Below, in pieces: positions 45,853 to 54,622 of a stretch of 64,000 nucleotides of DNA. Position 1 is the first letter of the stretch, and every line of letters starts with the position of its first letter. The notes under the pieces were generated by a model that saw only the letters and a program-made list of their open reading frames with translations, was not told where the DNA came from and ran no database searches. The translations under genes were made by a program, and so were the position numbers. Source of the DNA: Streptomyces dioscori (GTDB lineage Bacteria; Actinomycetota; Actinomycetes; Streptomycetales; Streptomycetaceae); contig NZ_KZ679043.1 of assembly GCF_003024195.1 (NCBI RefSeq), forward strand, positions 62,001 to 126,000, given 5' to 3'.

Positions 45853-45926
45853 GCATGCGGGCCCCCGCAACCGTACGGAACAGGTACAGGACGACAGCCG
45901 AAGCGAACAGGAGCCGCTCGACGTGA
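45849..45926 (+). CDS. possible 25-residue coupling peptide
   Basis: An ATG at 45849 overlaps the ATPase stop (ATGA) and opens a 25-codon frame ending in TGA at 45924-45926, which overlaps the permease GTG (GTGA). The Arg/Thr-rich peptide starts MSMRAPATVRNRY. The frame bridges the two genes exactly and could couple their translation. It could also be chance; the permease has its own AGGAG site inside it. Confidence 0.3.
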   Translation: MSMRAPATVRNRYRTTAEANRSRST

Positions 45927-46774
45927 GTGTCGTACCCGCCGAGGTCCTGCCCGGCGCAGCCCGTACGGACGGGAGCCGGACCGGTCATGGCGCGGACACC
46001 GAGGACGGTGCCCGTGCCACAGCCGCGCTCGGGCCGCGCGCGCGGCTGTGGCCGGCGCTGGCCGCCGTCTACCGGGCACAGCTCTCCCGGGCCAGGGTGG
46101 CGCGGATCCCGCTGCTGTTCGTGGCGACCTTCCAGTCGATCGGGATCATGGTCCTGATGCGCGGGGTCGTCGACGGCGGCGGCGAGGCACGCGCCGTGGT
46201 CGCCGGTTCGTCGGTCCTCGTGGTCGCGTTCGTCGCGCTCAACCTGCTCGCCCAGTACTTCGGCCAGCTGCGCGCAAGCGGCGGTCTCGACCACTACGCG
46301 ACCCTGCCCGTACCGCCCGCCGCCGTCGTGCTCGGCGCCGCCGCCGCGTACGCCTCCTTCACCGTGCCGGGAACACTCGTCACCGCCGTCGTGGGCAGCG
46401 TCCTCTTCCAGCTGCCGCTGACGCACCTGTGGATCCTCGTCGCCGTCATCCCGCTCGCGGGCGCGGCGCTCGCCGGGCTCGGCGCGGCGCTCGGACTCCT
46501 CGCGCCCCGCCCCGAACTGGCCACCCTGCTCGGCCAGTTGGGCATGTCCGCCGCGCTGCTGCTCGGCGTGCTGCCGCCGGACCGGCTGCCGACGTTCGTG
46601 CAGTGGGCGCGCGATCTGATGCCCTCCACCTACGGGGTCGAGGCGCTCGGGCTGACCTTCGGCCCCGACCCGGACTGGGGTCTCGTACTGCTCGACCTCG
46701 CCGTGTGCGCGGGCGTCGGCGTCGCCTCGCTGGCCGTCGCGACCTGGGCCTACCGCCGGGCGGCCGTCCGGTGA
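45923..46774 (+). CDS. ABC-2 type transporter permease
   Basis: A 283-residue membrane protein with six hydrophobic helices, beginning after a soluble segment (about 1-60). It fits the ABC-2 permease fold and pairs with the upstream ATPase. The exported substrate is unknown. GTG 45923 with AGGAG nine bases before. A short gap leads to the DUF2567 gene. Confidence 0.87.
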   Translation: MSVVPAEVLPGAARTDGSRTGHGADTEDGARATAALGPRARLWPALAAVYRAQLSRARVARIPLLFVATFQSIGIMVLMRGVVDGGGEARAVVAGSSVLVVAFVALNLLAQYFGQLRASGGLDHYATLPVPPAAVVLGAAAAYASFTVPGTLVTAVVGSVLFQLPLTHLWILVAVIPLAGAALAGLGAALGLLAPRPELATLLGQLGMSAALLLGVLPPDRLPTFVQWARDLMPSTYGVEALGLTFGPDPDWGLVLLDLAVCAGVGVASLAVATWAYRRAAVR

Positions 46775-46808
46775 CGCGCCCGACAGGCGGGCCTGGCACG
46801 ATGTCGGT

Positions 46809-47462
46809 GTGACCGCACCGCTGAACCCGCCTCCGCCGCCGCACCACCAGCCGCCGCACGACGCCTGGCAGGCGCCGCCCGCCGGGTACGGGCTCGGTCA
46901 TCCCGGTTTCGAGGAGGACGGTCCCGGAATGAAGACAGAGCTGCGCGAGGCCGCGATCGTCACGGTCGCGATGGCGGTCGGCGGGCTTCTGCTCGGTGTC
47001 CTGTGGTGGTGGCTGGCACCGCACGTGCCGCTGGTCTCGGACGACACCACCGTCTACCTCGCGGACACGGAGGGGGAGCAGGCCATCGGCGTGGACGGAA
47101 CGTTCACTCTGCTGGCGCTCGGCCTCGGTCTGGTCAGCGCGCTGGCGGTGTTCCTGCTGCGGCGCCGGGGCGGTATCGCGCTCGTCGTCGCCCTCACCGT
47201 CGGCGGTGTCCTCGGCTCCCTGGTGGCATGGCGCCTGGGCATCTGGCTCGGCCCCACCCAGGACGTGGTCGCGCACGCGAAGGAGGCCGGCAAGGGCGTC
47301 CGCTTCGACGCCCCGCTGGAACTCGGCGCGAAGGGCGCGATGCTGGCCTGGTCGGTCTCGGCCCTGCTGGTCCACCTGGGCCTGACCGCCCTCTTCGCCC
47401 CCAGGGACCCGGACCCCTTCGAGACCCGGTCCCCGTACTACCCACAGCCCCCGCAGGCCTGA
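46809..47462 (+). CDS. DUF2567 membrane protein
   Basis: A 217-residue protein with a Pro-rich N-terminus and four membrane helices (about 40-62, 97-116, 122-142 and 175-198). It matches the DUF2567 type found in actinobacteria; no function is known. GTG 46809 has no ribosome binding site and CACGAT lies six bases before, so it may be leaderless. It lies 34 bases after the exporter permease. Confidence 0.75.
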   Translation: MTAPLNPPPPPHHQPPHDAWQAPPAGYGLGHPGFEEDGPGMKTELREAAIVTVAMAVGGLLLGVLWWWLAPHVPLVSDDTTVYLADTEGEQAIGVDGTFTLLALGLGLVSALAVFLLRRRGGIALVVALTVGGVLGSLVAWRLGIWLGPTQDVVAHAKEAGKGVRFDAPLELGAKGAMLAWSVSALLVHLGLTALFAPRDPDPFETRSPYYPQPPQA

Positions 47463-47501
47463 CGGCCACCCAGGGCGGGGCAGCCCCGCAGGGGCGCCCC
47501 G

Positions 47502-47522
47502 AGGGGCGCGGGGAACTGCGCG
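47502..47522 (-). repeat. GCGCAG element, inverted copy
   Basis: A minus-strand copy of the element with core GCGCAGTTCCCCGCGCCCC, downstream of the DUF2567 gene and convergent bL37 gene. Confidence 0.8.
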
Positions 47523-47571
47523 GCCGGCCACGACGCACCCGCGGCCGACGCACAACCTCGAAGCGGAGCGT

Positions 47572-47646
47572 TCACGCGGGCCGGCGCCCATGATTCGCCC
47601 GCCCCTTACGGATACGCCACTTCCGCTTACGCGTCTTCTTCGACAT
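47572..47646 (-). CDS. ribosomal protein bL37 (24 residues)
   Basis: A 24-residue, very basic peptide starting MSKKTRKRKWRIRK and ending GRANHGRRPA. The KANHGKRP-like end matches the actinobacterial 50S protein bL37, first found in mycobacterial ribosome structures. ATG 47646 is preceded by GAGG, close to the start. It is too short for ordinary ORF finding and lies between the DUF2567 and YbaK genes. The call rests on the C-terminal motif and length. Confidence 0.7.
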   Translation of the reverse strand: MSKKTRKRKWRIRKGRANHGRRPA

Positions 47647-47727
47647 GTCCTCGGTACTTAACCGAGAACCCGGCCCCCGTCGAGAGGCCGCGCACGCCTG
47701 GCGAGAGGCCGCAGGCCGGTGAGAGGG

Positions 47728-48231
47728 TCAGCCCCGCCCGACGGCGGCCACCACCGCGCCGGTGAGCCGCGCGAGGTCGTCGGGGGCCAGTTCGACCTCC
47801 AGCCCCCGCCGTCCCGCGGAGACGCAGATCGTGGCGTGTCCGCCCGCGGACGCGTCCAGCACCGTACGGAGCCGCTTGCGCTGCCCGAGCGGCGAGATGC
47901 CCCCGCGGACGTATCCCGTGGTGCGTTCCGCGGCGGCCGGATCGGCCATCGCGGCCCGTTTGCCGCCCACCGCCGCCGCCAGCGCCTTCAGGTCGAGGGA
48001 ACCCGCCACGGGCACGACGGCCACGGTCAGGTCGCCGTCGACGTCCGCGACCAGCGTCTTGAAGACCCGGTCCGGGGACACGCCCATGGCCTCGGCCGCC
48101 TCCTCCCCGTACGAGGGGTGCGCCGGGTCGTGCTCGTAGGCGTGGACCGTGAAATCGACCCCGGCCGCGGCGAGCGCCACGGTCGCCGGCGTCCCGCCCG
48201 CCTGCTGCTGCTTCTTCGCCTTCTTGGCCAA
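47728..48231 (-). CDS. ybaK: YbaK/EbsC-type Cys-tRNA(Pro) deacylase
   Basis: A 167-residue YbaK-domain protein. The fold is recognisable in PATVALAAAGVDFTVHAYEHDP, the lysine segment DRVFKTLVADVDG, and YVRGGISPLGQRK. YbaK hydrolyses tRNA-Pro mischarged with cysteine. TTG 48231 follows GAAGGAACG; the frame continues upstream into shadow. It is 11 bases downstream of the LON-domain gene, probably co-transcribed. Confidence 0.88.
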   Translation of the reverse strand: MAKKAKKQQQAGGTPATVALAAAGVDFTVHAYEHDPAHPSYGEEAAEAMGVSPDRVFKTLVADVDGDLTVAVVPVAGSLDLKALAAAVGGKRAAMADPAAAERTTGYVRGGISPLGQRKRLRTVLDASAGGHATICVSAGRRGLEVELAPDDLARLTGAVVAAVGRG

Positions 48232-48242
48232 GGGACGTTCCT

Positions 48243-48983
48243 TCAGTTGAGGCTCGTCGGCCCGCGCGTCAGCTCCGACGCGGGCAGCGAGGGCAGATTG
48301 CGGATGATCGCGGTCTCCGCCCGCAGCAGCGTCAGCTCCTCGCGCAGCCGGGCCGCCGTGTCCGGTGCCTGGAGCAGTCGCTGCTTCGCCGGGACGTCCA
48401 GCATCGCCGCCGCCGCGACCAGGTAGGAGACGACGGACGGCTCGTCGGGGAGGTCGGCCCCGGTGGCGAGCGACCGCTCCCGCGCGCCCGCCAGCCGTTT
48501 CTGGTACTGCCGGAAGGCCCGCAGCACCCCTTCCGCCAGCGCTCCGGCCTCTTCGCCGGGCTCCTCGGGCAGTTCTTCGAGGTCGGCCGTCAGATAGGCC
48601 CCGGAGGCGTCCACGGAGGCCAGCCGTACCCGGGTCGTCCCGGTGGCCAGTACCTCGAAGCTGCCGTCGGCCCGCTCCCGGATCGTCGCCGCGTCGGCGA
48701 CGCAGCCCACCGCGTGGAAGGCCTTCAGCGGTTCGTCGCCGAAGCCGGCCGAGGGCCCGCGCTGGGGTACGGCCGTCTGGTCGGGCATACCGGGCGAAGT
48801 GGCCGCGACCTCGTGGCCGTCGCGGATGGCGACGACGGCGAACCGGCGCGGTTCGTCCTCGGGGGTCTTGAGCAGATCGCGCATCATCGCGCGATAGCGC
48901 TCCTCGAAGATGTTCAGCGGCAGGACGAGCCCGGGAAACAGCACCGAGTTCAGGGGGAAGAGTGGGAGCCGGACGGTGGTCAC
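48243..48983 (-). CDS. LON substrate-binding domain protein
   Basis: A 246-residue stand-alone LON N-terminal domain without the ATPase or protease parts. It begins RLPLFPLNSVLFPGLVLPLNIFEERY, the LON-domain hallmark. The function is unknown; such proteins may bind unfolded proteins or ligands. GTG 48983, 11 bases downstream of the next minus-strand gene. Confidence 0.88.
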   Translation of the reverse strand: MTTVRLPLFPLNSVLFPGLVLPLNIFEERYRAMMRDLLKTPEDEPRRFAVVAIRDGHEVAATSPGMPDQTAVPQRGPSAGFGDEPLKAFHAVGCVADAATIRERADGSFEVLATGTTRVRLASVDASGAYLTADLEELPEEPGEEAGALAEGVLRAFRQYQKRLAGARERSLATGADLPDEPSVVSYLVAAAAMLDVPAKQRLLQAPDTAARLREELTLLRAETAIIRNLPSLPASELTRGPTSLN

Positions 48984-48994
48984 GACGGGAAAGC

Positions 48995-50038
48995 CTAATG
49001 GTCACCGGAGGACATACGTCCGCCGTGCTCACTCCGTGGATGCGGAAGATCCCCGTTCCGTGTCCGCAGGGGCCGGTCCGAGGCCACCTGGATCCGTATC
49101 CCGTCGCGCAGTTCGAGGAACTGGCCCAGCGGATCGTCCGAGACCCGGTCCCAGGGAAACGAGGTGGCGTACGGGCCGATGCGGCGCAGTTGTTCCAGCG
49201 CGTCCTCCCAGCGTTCCAGCCTGACCAGCACATAGGTGAGCAGATTGCGGACCTCCGCGGGCCACGGGTCGGCGTCCCGGTACTCGGCGGAGAGGGCGAT
49301 CGCCAGGTCGGCCGCCGAGTCGAGGCGTTCGCGGCCGACGGCGGCCCCGCCGCCCTCGGTCAGATACGCGAAGGCGGCCCGTACGGGCAGGGCCTGGACC
49401 AGGGAGCCGGGCAGGGCGTCGTGGGCGGCGCGCTCGGCGAAGTCGAAGCACTCGCGGTGCGAGCCGTACCAGGCGGCGGACAGGTACTGCAGGGCGGCCA
49501 CATGGCAGCCGTAGTGGTGCGGGGAGCGGCGCACGGCCTGCGCCCACAGCTGCTCGAACTCGGTGTGCGGCGCGTTCGAGCCCCGGGCGTGGTCCAGCGC
49601 GATCCGCCACGGCACGGGGTCGCGCGGGGCGCCCTCGGCGGCGGCGGAGATCAGCGGTCCGACCTGGCGCAGCAGTTCGGCGCGGGCCGGTGACCGCCAG
49701 CTCCGGCAGACCGCGAGCTCGGCCTTGACCAGGGCCGCGTCCGGGTCGTGCGGGGCGGCGGAGCGCCAGTCGTCGAACCACTCGCCGCGGGAGAGGGCGA
49801 AGGCCGCGAGGCGGGTCGCGTACCGGTCCCGGTTCTCCCACTCGGCGGACTCGCGGGTGGTGGACAGGAGCTTGCCGGCCGGTCCGTACTCGCCGCGGCC
49901 CGCCGCGACCAGGGCCGGGCCGAGCCGCTCGTCGGGGGCGTCGAGCAGTACCTCGTCGTCGTCGGGCAGACCGGCGGCGAGACTCGAAGTGTTCCGCGCC
50001 ATCCGGACCGTACGGAGGAGCGCTCGCAGCAGTGCCAT
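48995..50038 (-). CDS. hypothetical helical protein
   Basis: A 347-residue soluble protein, mostly helical, with Trp- and Ala-rich segments resembling degenerate TPR repeats (for example LVKAELAVCRSW, LEQLRRIGPYA). I do not recognise the family. No signal or membrane segment. ATG 50038. First in the minus-strand run with the LON-domain and YbaK genes. Confidence 0.7.
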   Translation of the reverse strand: MALLRALLRTVRMARNTSSLAAGLPDDDEVLLDAPDERLGPALVAAGRGEYGPAGKLLSTTRESAEWENRDRYATRLAAFALSRGEWFDDWRSAAPHDPDAALVKAELAVCRSWRSPARAELLRQVGPLISAAAEGAPRDPVPWRIALDHARGSNAPHTEFEQLWAQAVRRSPHHYGCHVAALQYLSAAWYGSHRECFDFAERAAHDALPGSLVQALPVRAAFAYLTEGGGAAVGRERLDSAADLAIALSAEYRDADPWPAEVRNLLTYVLVRLERWEDALEQLRRIGPYATSFPWDRVSDDPLGQFLELRDGIRIQVASDRPLRTRNGDLPHPRSEHGGRMSSGDH

Positions 50039-50195
50039 GGTGGGTCCATTGAAAACCGCAGGTCGGACCCGTACCAGGGGGTGTGCGGTGACGCTTTCGT
50101 AACCGTGGTTTGGTTGCGTGAGGATTGGTCAAGGGGCGGTAAAAGGTGACTGTTGCTCAGGTGTCGGGCGGCTGTGCGGCGCCCGTGCGGAGGAG

Positions 50196-50241
50196 CCGCC
50201 CACCTCGTGCGAAAGCTGCCGCCCACCGCGTGCGAAAGCCG
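50196..50241 (+). repeat. 23-base tandem duplication
   Basis: CCGCCCACCTCGTGCGAAAG at 50196 is followed by a 23-base-shifted copy at 50219 with two differences, in the 218-base gap between two minus-strand genes. Confidence 0.85.
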
Positions 50242-50256
50242 TCGCCCGGCCGTCGG

Positions 50257-51837
50257 TCAGCCCCTGCGCAGTGTGCGGGTCGCGCCCGCCGCGACCGTCG
50301 TCGCCAGGACCCAGCCCAGCAGGATCACCGCCGCGGCCAGCCACTGCCAGCCGCCGCGCAGCTGCCAGTAGCCGGCCTGGCCGAGGTCGATGAGCGGCAG
50401 CAGCAGGTCCAGGGCGAAGATCGACGGGTTCCACGGCGGATGTTCGCCGCTCTTGAGCGGCGGATGGGCGGCGTGCGCGAAGGCGAAGGAGGTCACCGCC
50501 CACAGCACGGCCATCCAGATGGCCGCACGCCCCGGCCGGTACCCGTAGGCGACTGTCCAGTCCTGTACGTACCCCCACAGCTTGGCCGCGATCGGCAGGT
50601 TCTCGCGGCGGTGGCGCTGCTTGGCGAGCAGCACCTCGCGCGCCTCCTCGTCCTCACCGCCGTTGCGCAGCACGGTCGCCAGCCGTTCGTACGGCTCCGG
50701 GCTGTACTCGGGAGTGGCCGCGGCCACCCACTGCAGGCGCCGGGCCAGTGGGAACGGGCCGCGCGGCACGAGGTACTCGTACTGGAAGCCGCCCATCTGC
50801 AGCTGGCCCGCGCCCGGCCAGCTGGTCGCCTGGTCGATGAGCGTGACCACCCGCGCCCCGTTCAGCACGACCCGCCCGCGCTGCGGACGCCGGCCGAGGA
50901 ACCGCAGCTCGGGCACCTGGACGCGGCGCAGCGAGATCTCCTGGTCGTCGCGCAGGGTGAGGCGGGCCTGCTCGAAGTCCACCGCGTCGCCGAACCGGCC
51001 GTCGTCGAGCCGGATTCCGCCCTCGCACTCGAACCGCTGCACGCGGGTGCCCCGGGCGGGCGTCCGGCCGCTGGTCAGCACGGGGTCGCCGACGCCCGCG
51101 GGCGTCAGGTACATGGTGCGCTCGACGGTCAGCTGCGGTGCGTTCAGCGCCCGGCGCCCGTACGGATTGGCCAGCCGGCTGCCGCGCAGGCTGAGCGAGA
51201 CGCCGACCTTCGCGCCGCGCAGGCTCAGCTCGCCGTGCGACTCCATCATCTCGGCCTGCAGATCCTGCCCGATGGTCATCCCGTCGCCGACGAGGGAGTT
51301 GTCGCGCCGGTCCCGGTAGATCACCGCCTGGTTGAGCAGCAGGTCCGTGCCTATGTGCGCGTCGGTGAGCCGCACGCCGTTGTGGAAGCGGCAGCGCGGC
51401 AGATGCAGATCGCCCTCGGTGTGCAGCCGGGCCGCCTCCAGGCGCGGTATCGCGCAGTCCACCAGCCGCAGCGTCGTGAACCGGGACTCCGGCAGCAGGA
51501 TCTCCTTCTCGAAGCGGCAGCCCTTCATCTCGACGTACGGCTCGACGGTGCCGCCCGCCAGATCGAGCGGGTCGACGATCCGCACCCCGGACAGCTTGAG
51601 GGAGGCCACCCGGCCGTCCAGCGCGGGCGGGCCGTTCAGCAGCAGCCAGCACACGATCCTGGCCCGTACCGTGCGCTCCGGGCCCCAGGGATGGCCACCG
51701 TGCGGATCGTCGGCGACGGTGTCCCCGGCCCGCAGGTCGTACACGCTGCCGTTGCGGAACGCCTGCCACATGCCCGCCTCGGCCGCGCTCAGGTCGTCGG
51801 GCAGTTCGCCGACGCGCAGGCCGGCCCCATCGGTCAC
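50257..51837 (-). CDS. beta-helix (pentapeptide-like) membrane protein
   Basis: A 526-residue protein. The first 350 residues contain many short repeats alternating hydrophobic and polar positions (SLKLSGVRIVDPLDLAGG, LRLVDCAIPRLEAA, SLRGAKVGVSLSLRGSRLAN), which suggests a right-handed beta-helix like pentapeptide-repeat proteins. Two or three membrane helices lie near the C-terminus (about 440-460 and 495-520). Homologues are sometimes called membrane-associated oxidoreductases, but I see no redox motif. GTG 51837; divergent from hisD. Confidence 0.7.
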   Translation of the reverse strand: MTDGAGLRVGELPDDLSAAEAGMWQAFRNGSVYDLRAGDTVADDPHGGHPWGPERTVRARIVCWLLLNGPPALDGRVASLKLSGVRIVDPLDLAGGTVEPYVEMKGCRFEKEILLPESRFTTLRLVDCAIPRLEAARLHTEGDLHLPRCRFHNGVRLTDAHIGTDLLLNQAVIYRDRRDNSLVGDGMTIGQDLQAEMMESHGELSLRGAKVGVSLSLRGSRLANPYGRRALNAPQLTVERTMYLTPAGVGDPVLTSGRTPARGTRVQRFECEGGIRLDDGRFGDAVDFEQARLTLRDDQEISLRRVQVPELRFLGRRPQRGRVVLNGARVVTLIDQATSWPGAGQLQMGGFQYEYLVPRGPFPLARRLQWVAAATPEYSPEPYERLATVLRNGGEDEEAREVLLAKQRHRRENLPIAAKLWGYVQDWTVAYGYRPGRAAIWMAVLWAVTSFAFAHAAHPPLKSGEHPPWNPSIFALDLLLPLIDLGQAGYWQLRGGWQWLAAAVILLGWVLATTVAAGATRTLRRG

Positions 51838-52049
51838 GATTTTCTCTCACTCCTCAGTTACTCGCGGGTTCGTTCAGCCGTCCCTGTGATGCCCGCTGAG
51901 TCGGCGCCTGAACGCCGAGAGTGACGATGGTCGCTCTCAGTGACTGACGGGGGCCGGATCCAGCCATCCGCCCACCGATGTTCCGCGACGCGTATCAGCG
52001 ATTGATACAGCCGTCCGACGCTCGACGGCCGTCTGAGAGAATTAGCTAC

Positions 52050-53372
52050 GTGATCTCTCGAATCGATCTGCGTGGCGACGCCCTCCCCGAGGGCCCCGCC
52101 CTGCGCGACCTGCTGCCCCGAGCCGACTTCGACGTCTCGGCCGCCCTGGAGAAGGTGCGTCCGATCTGCGAGGCCGTGCATCATCGGGGCGACGCGGCGC
52201 TGATCGACTACGCGGAGAAGTTCGACGGCGTCCGCCTGGAGTCCGTACGGGTTCCCGCGCAGGCCCTCACGGACGCGCTCGACCAGCTCGATCCGGACGT
52301 GCGCGCGGCCCTGGAGGAGTCGATCCGCCGCGCCCGCATCGTCCACCGCGAGCAGCGCCGCTCCACCCACACCACCCAGGTGGTCCCTGGCGGCTCGGTC
52401 ACCGAGAAGTGGGTGCCCGTCGACCGCGTCGGGCTGTACGCGCCCGGCGGCCGGTCCGTCTACCCGTCGTCCGTGATCATGAACGTGGTCCCGGCGCAGG
52501 AAGCCGGCGTCGGGTCGATCGCGCTCGCCTCGCCCGCCCAGGCCGACTTCGGCGGCCTGCCGCACCCGACGATCCTGGCCGCCTGCGCGCTGCTCGGCGT
52601 CGACGAGGTGTACGCGGCAGGCGGCGCGACCGCCGTGGCGATGTTCGCGTACGGCACCGAGTCCTGCCCGCCCGCCAACATGGTCACCGGCCCCGGCAAC
52701 ATCTGGGTCGCCGCCGCCAAGCGCTACTTCGCGGGCCGGATCGGCATCGACGCGGAAGCCGGTCCGACCGAGATCGCGGTCCTCGCCGACGAGAGCGCCG
52801 ACCCGGTGCACGTCGCCTCCGACCTGATCAGCCAGGCCGAGCACGACCCGCTCGCCGCCGCCGTCCTCGTCACCGACTCCCTCGCGCTGGCCGACGCGGT
52901 CGCCAAGGAACTGGAACCGCAGGTCGCCGCCACCAAGCACATCGAGGACCGGATCGTCCCGGCACTCGGCGGCAGGCAGTCCGCGATCGTGCTGGTCGAC
53001 GGGGTCGAGGAGGGACTACGGGTGGTCAACGCCTACGGCGCCGAGCACCTGGAGATCCAGACGGCCGACGCGCACGCGGTCGCCGACCGGGTCACCAACG
53101 CCGGCGCGGTCTTCGTCGGACCCTGGGCGCCCGTCTCCCTCGGCGACTACGCGGCCGGCTCCAACCACGTCCTGCCGACCGGCGGCTGCGCCTGCCACTC
53201 CTCGGGCCTGTCCGTCCAGTCGTTCCTGCGGGGCATCCACATCGTCGACTACACGCGCGACGCGCTGGCCGAGGTCGCCCACCACGTGGTGACGCTCGCC
53301 GAGGCGGAGGACCTCCCCGCCCACGGCGCCGCGGTCAAGGCGCGGTTCGGCTGGAAGGTGCCCGGCAAGTGA
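52050..53372 (+). CDS. hisD: histidinol dehydrogenase HisD
   Basis: A 440-residue zinc enzyme that oxidises histidinol to histidine in two NAD-dependent steps. Typical segments include ANMVTGPGNIWVAAAKR, GIDAEAGPTEIAVLAD, ISQAEHDPLAA, the zinc-site GSNHVLPTGGCA and VDYTRDALAEVA. GTG 52050 follows GAGAG; the upstream extension is rejected. It opens the his operon and overlaps hisC by GTGA. Confidence 0.95.
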   Translation: MISRIDLRGDALPEGPALRDLLPRADFDVSAALEKVRPICEAVHHRGDAALIDYAEKFDGVRLESVRVPAQALTDALDQLDPDVRAALEESIRRARIVHREQRRSTHTTQVVPGGSVTEKWVPVDRVGLYAPGGRSVYPSSVIMNVVPAQEAGVGSIALASPAQADFGGLPHPTILAACALLGVDEVYAAGGATAVAMFAYGTESCPPANMVTGPGNIWVAAAKRYFAGRIGIDAEAGPTEIAVLADESADPVHVASDLISQAEHDPLAAAVLVTDSLALADAVAKELEPQVAATKHIEDRIVPALGGRQSAIVLVDGVEEGLRVVNAYGAEHLEIQTADAHAVADRVTNAGAVFVGPWAPVSLGDYAAGSNHVLPTGGCACHSSGLSVQSFLRGIHIVDYTRDALAEVAHHVVTLAEAEDLPAHGAAVKARFGWKVPGK

Positions 53373-54622
53373 GTACTCTCGGCGGTTCCTCCGACAGCTC
53401 CATCGGCAGTTCCATCGGTAGCTCGTCCGGCAGCACTTCCGGCAGCTCCTTCGGTATAGAAGACCTGCCCGTCCGTGACGAGCTGCGCGGCAAGTCCCCG
53501 TACGGTGCCCCGCAGCTCGACGTGCCCGTACGGCTCAACACCAACGAGAATCCGTACCCGCTGCCCGAACCGCTCGTCGAGCGGATCACCGAGCGGGTGC
53601 GCGAGGCCGCGCGCCACCTCAACCGCTACCCCGACCGGGACGCGGTGGAGCTGCGCACCGAACTGGCCGCCTATCTGACGAAGACCGGCAGGCACGTGGT
53701 CGGCGTCGAGAACGTGTGGGCGGCCAACGGCTCGAACGAGGTCATCCAGCAACTGCTGCAGACCTTCGGCGGGCCCGGCCGCACCGCGATCGGCTTCGAG
53801 CCCTCGTACTCGATGCACGGGCTCATTTCGCGCGGCACGGGCACGGGCTGGATCTCCGGCCCCCGCAACGACGACTTCACGATCGACGCGGTCGCCGCCG
53901 CCGAGGCCATCGCCGAGCACCGGCCCGACGTCGTGTTCATCACCACCCCCAACAACCCCACCGGCAACGCGGTACCGCCCGCCACGGTCCTCGCGCTGTA
54001 CGAGGCGGCGCAGACGGCCAGGGCCGGCACCGGCGGCGCGATGGTCGTCGTAGACGAGGCCTACGTCGAGTTCAGTCACGGTGAGTCACTGCTGCCGCTG
54101 CTCGAAGATCGGCCGAATCTCGTCGTCTCGCGCACCATGTCCAAGGCGTTCGGCGCGGCCGGGCTGCGCCTCGGCTATCTCGCCGCCCACCCGGCGGTCG
54201 TGGACGCCGTCCAGCTCGTACGGCTGCCGTACCACCTGTCGGCCGTCACCCAGGCGACCGCGCTGGCCGCCCTGGAGCACACCGACACCCTGCTCGGGTA
54301 CGTGGAGCAGCTGAAGACCGAGCGTGACCGGCTGGTGGCCGAGCTGCGCGCGCTGGGCTTCGAGGTGACCGAGTCCGACGCCAACTTCGTCCAGTTCGGA
54401 CGGTTCGACGGCGCGGCCGGCTCGCACGAGGCCTGGCGGCTGATCCTCGACCAGGGTGTCCTGGTCCGGGACAACGGCGTACCGGGGTGGCTGCGGGTCA
54501 CCGCCGGCACCCCCGCCGAGAACGACGCGTTCCTCGCCGCGGTCCGTGCACTGCCGCGTGAATTGCAGACATCCGTGCCCGTGGGGGACACCCCCGCACC
54601 CCCGAAGGAGCAGAGCGCATGA
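53369..54622 (+). CDS. hisC: histidinol-phosphate aminotransferase HisC with Gly/Ser-rich N-terminal insertion
   Basis: A 417-residue fold-type I PLP enzyme converting imidazole-acetol phosphate to histidinol phosphate. LNTNENPYPLP, TPNNPTGNAV and the PLP lysine K259 in SRTMSKAFGAAG are intact. Odd: residues 9-28 are a Gly/Ser/Ile run encoded by five 12-base units (53393-53452), before the normal FGIEDLPVRDELRGKSPYG start. GTG 53369 overlaps hisD (GTGA), and the stop overlaps hisB (ATGA). The insertion is probably a disordered tail. Confidence 0.95.
   Translation: MSTLGGSSDSSIGSSIGSSSGSTSGSSFGIEDLPVRDELRGKSPYGAPQLDVPVRLNTNENPYPLPEPLVERITERVREAARHLNRYPDRDAVELRTELAAYLTKTGRHVVGVENVWAANGSNEVIQQLLQTFGGPGRTAIGFEPSYSMHGLISRGTGTGWISGPRNDDFTIDAVAAAEAIAEHRPDVVFITTPNNPTGNAVPPATVLALYEAAQTARAGTGGAMVVVDEAYVEFSHGESLLPLLEDRPNLVVSRTMSKAFGAAGLRLGYLAAHPAVVDAVQLVRLPYHLSAVTQATALAALEHTDTLLGYVEQLKTERDRLVAELRALGFEVTESDANFVQFGRFDGAAGSHEAWRLILDQGVLVRDNGVPGWLRVTAGTPAENDAFLAAVRALPRELQTSVPVGDTPAPPKEQSA
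53393..53452 (+). repeat. 12-base tandem repeat in hisC
   Basis: Five 12-base units of the form GGC AGY TCC ATC (first one GAC AGC TCC ATC) in frame just after the hisC start, encoding Gly-Ser-Ser-X. Confidence 0.9.
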
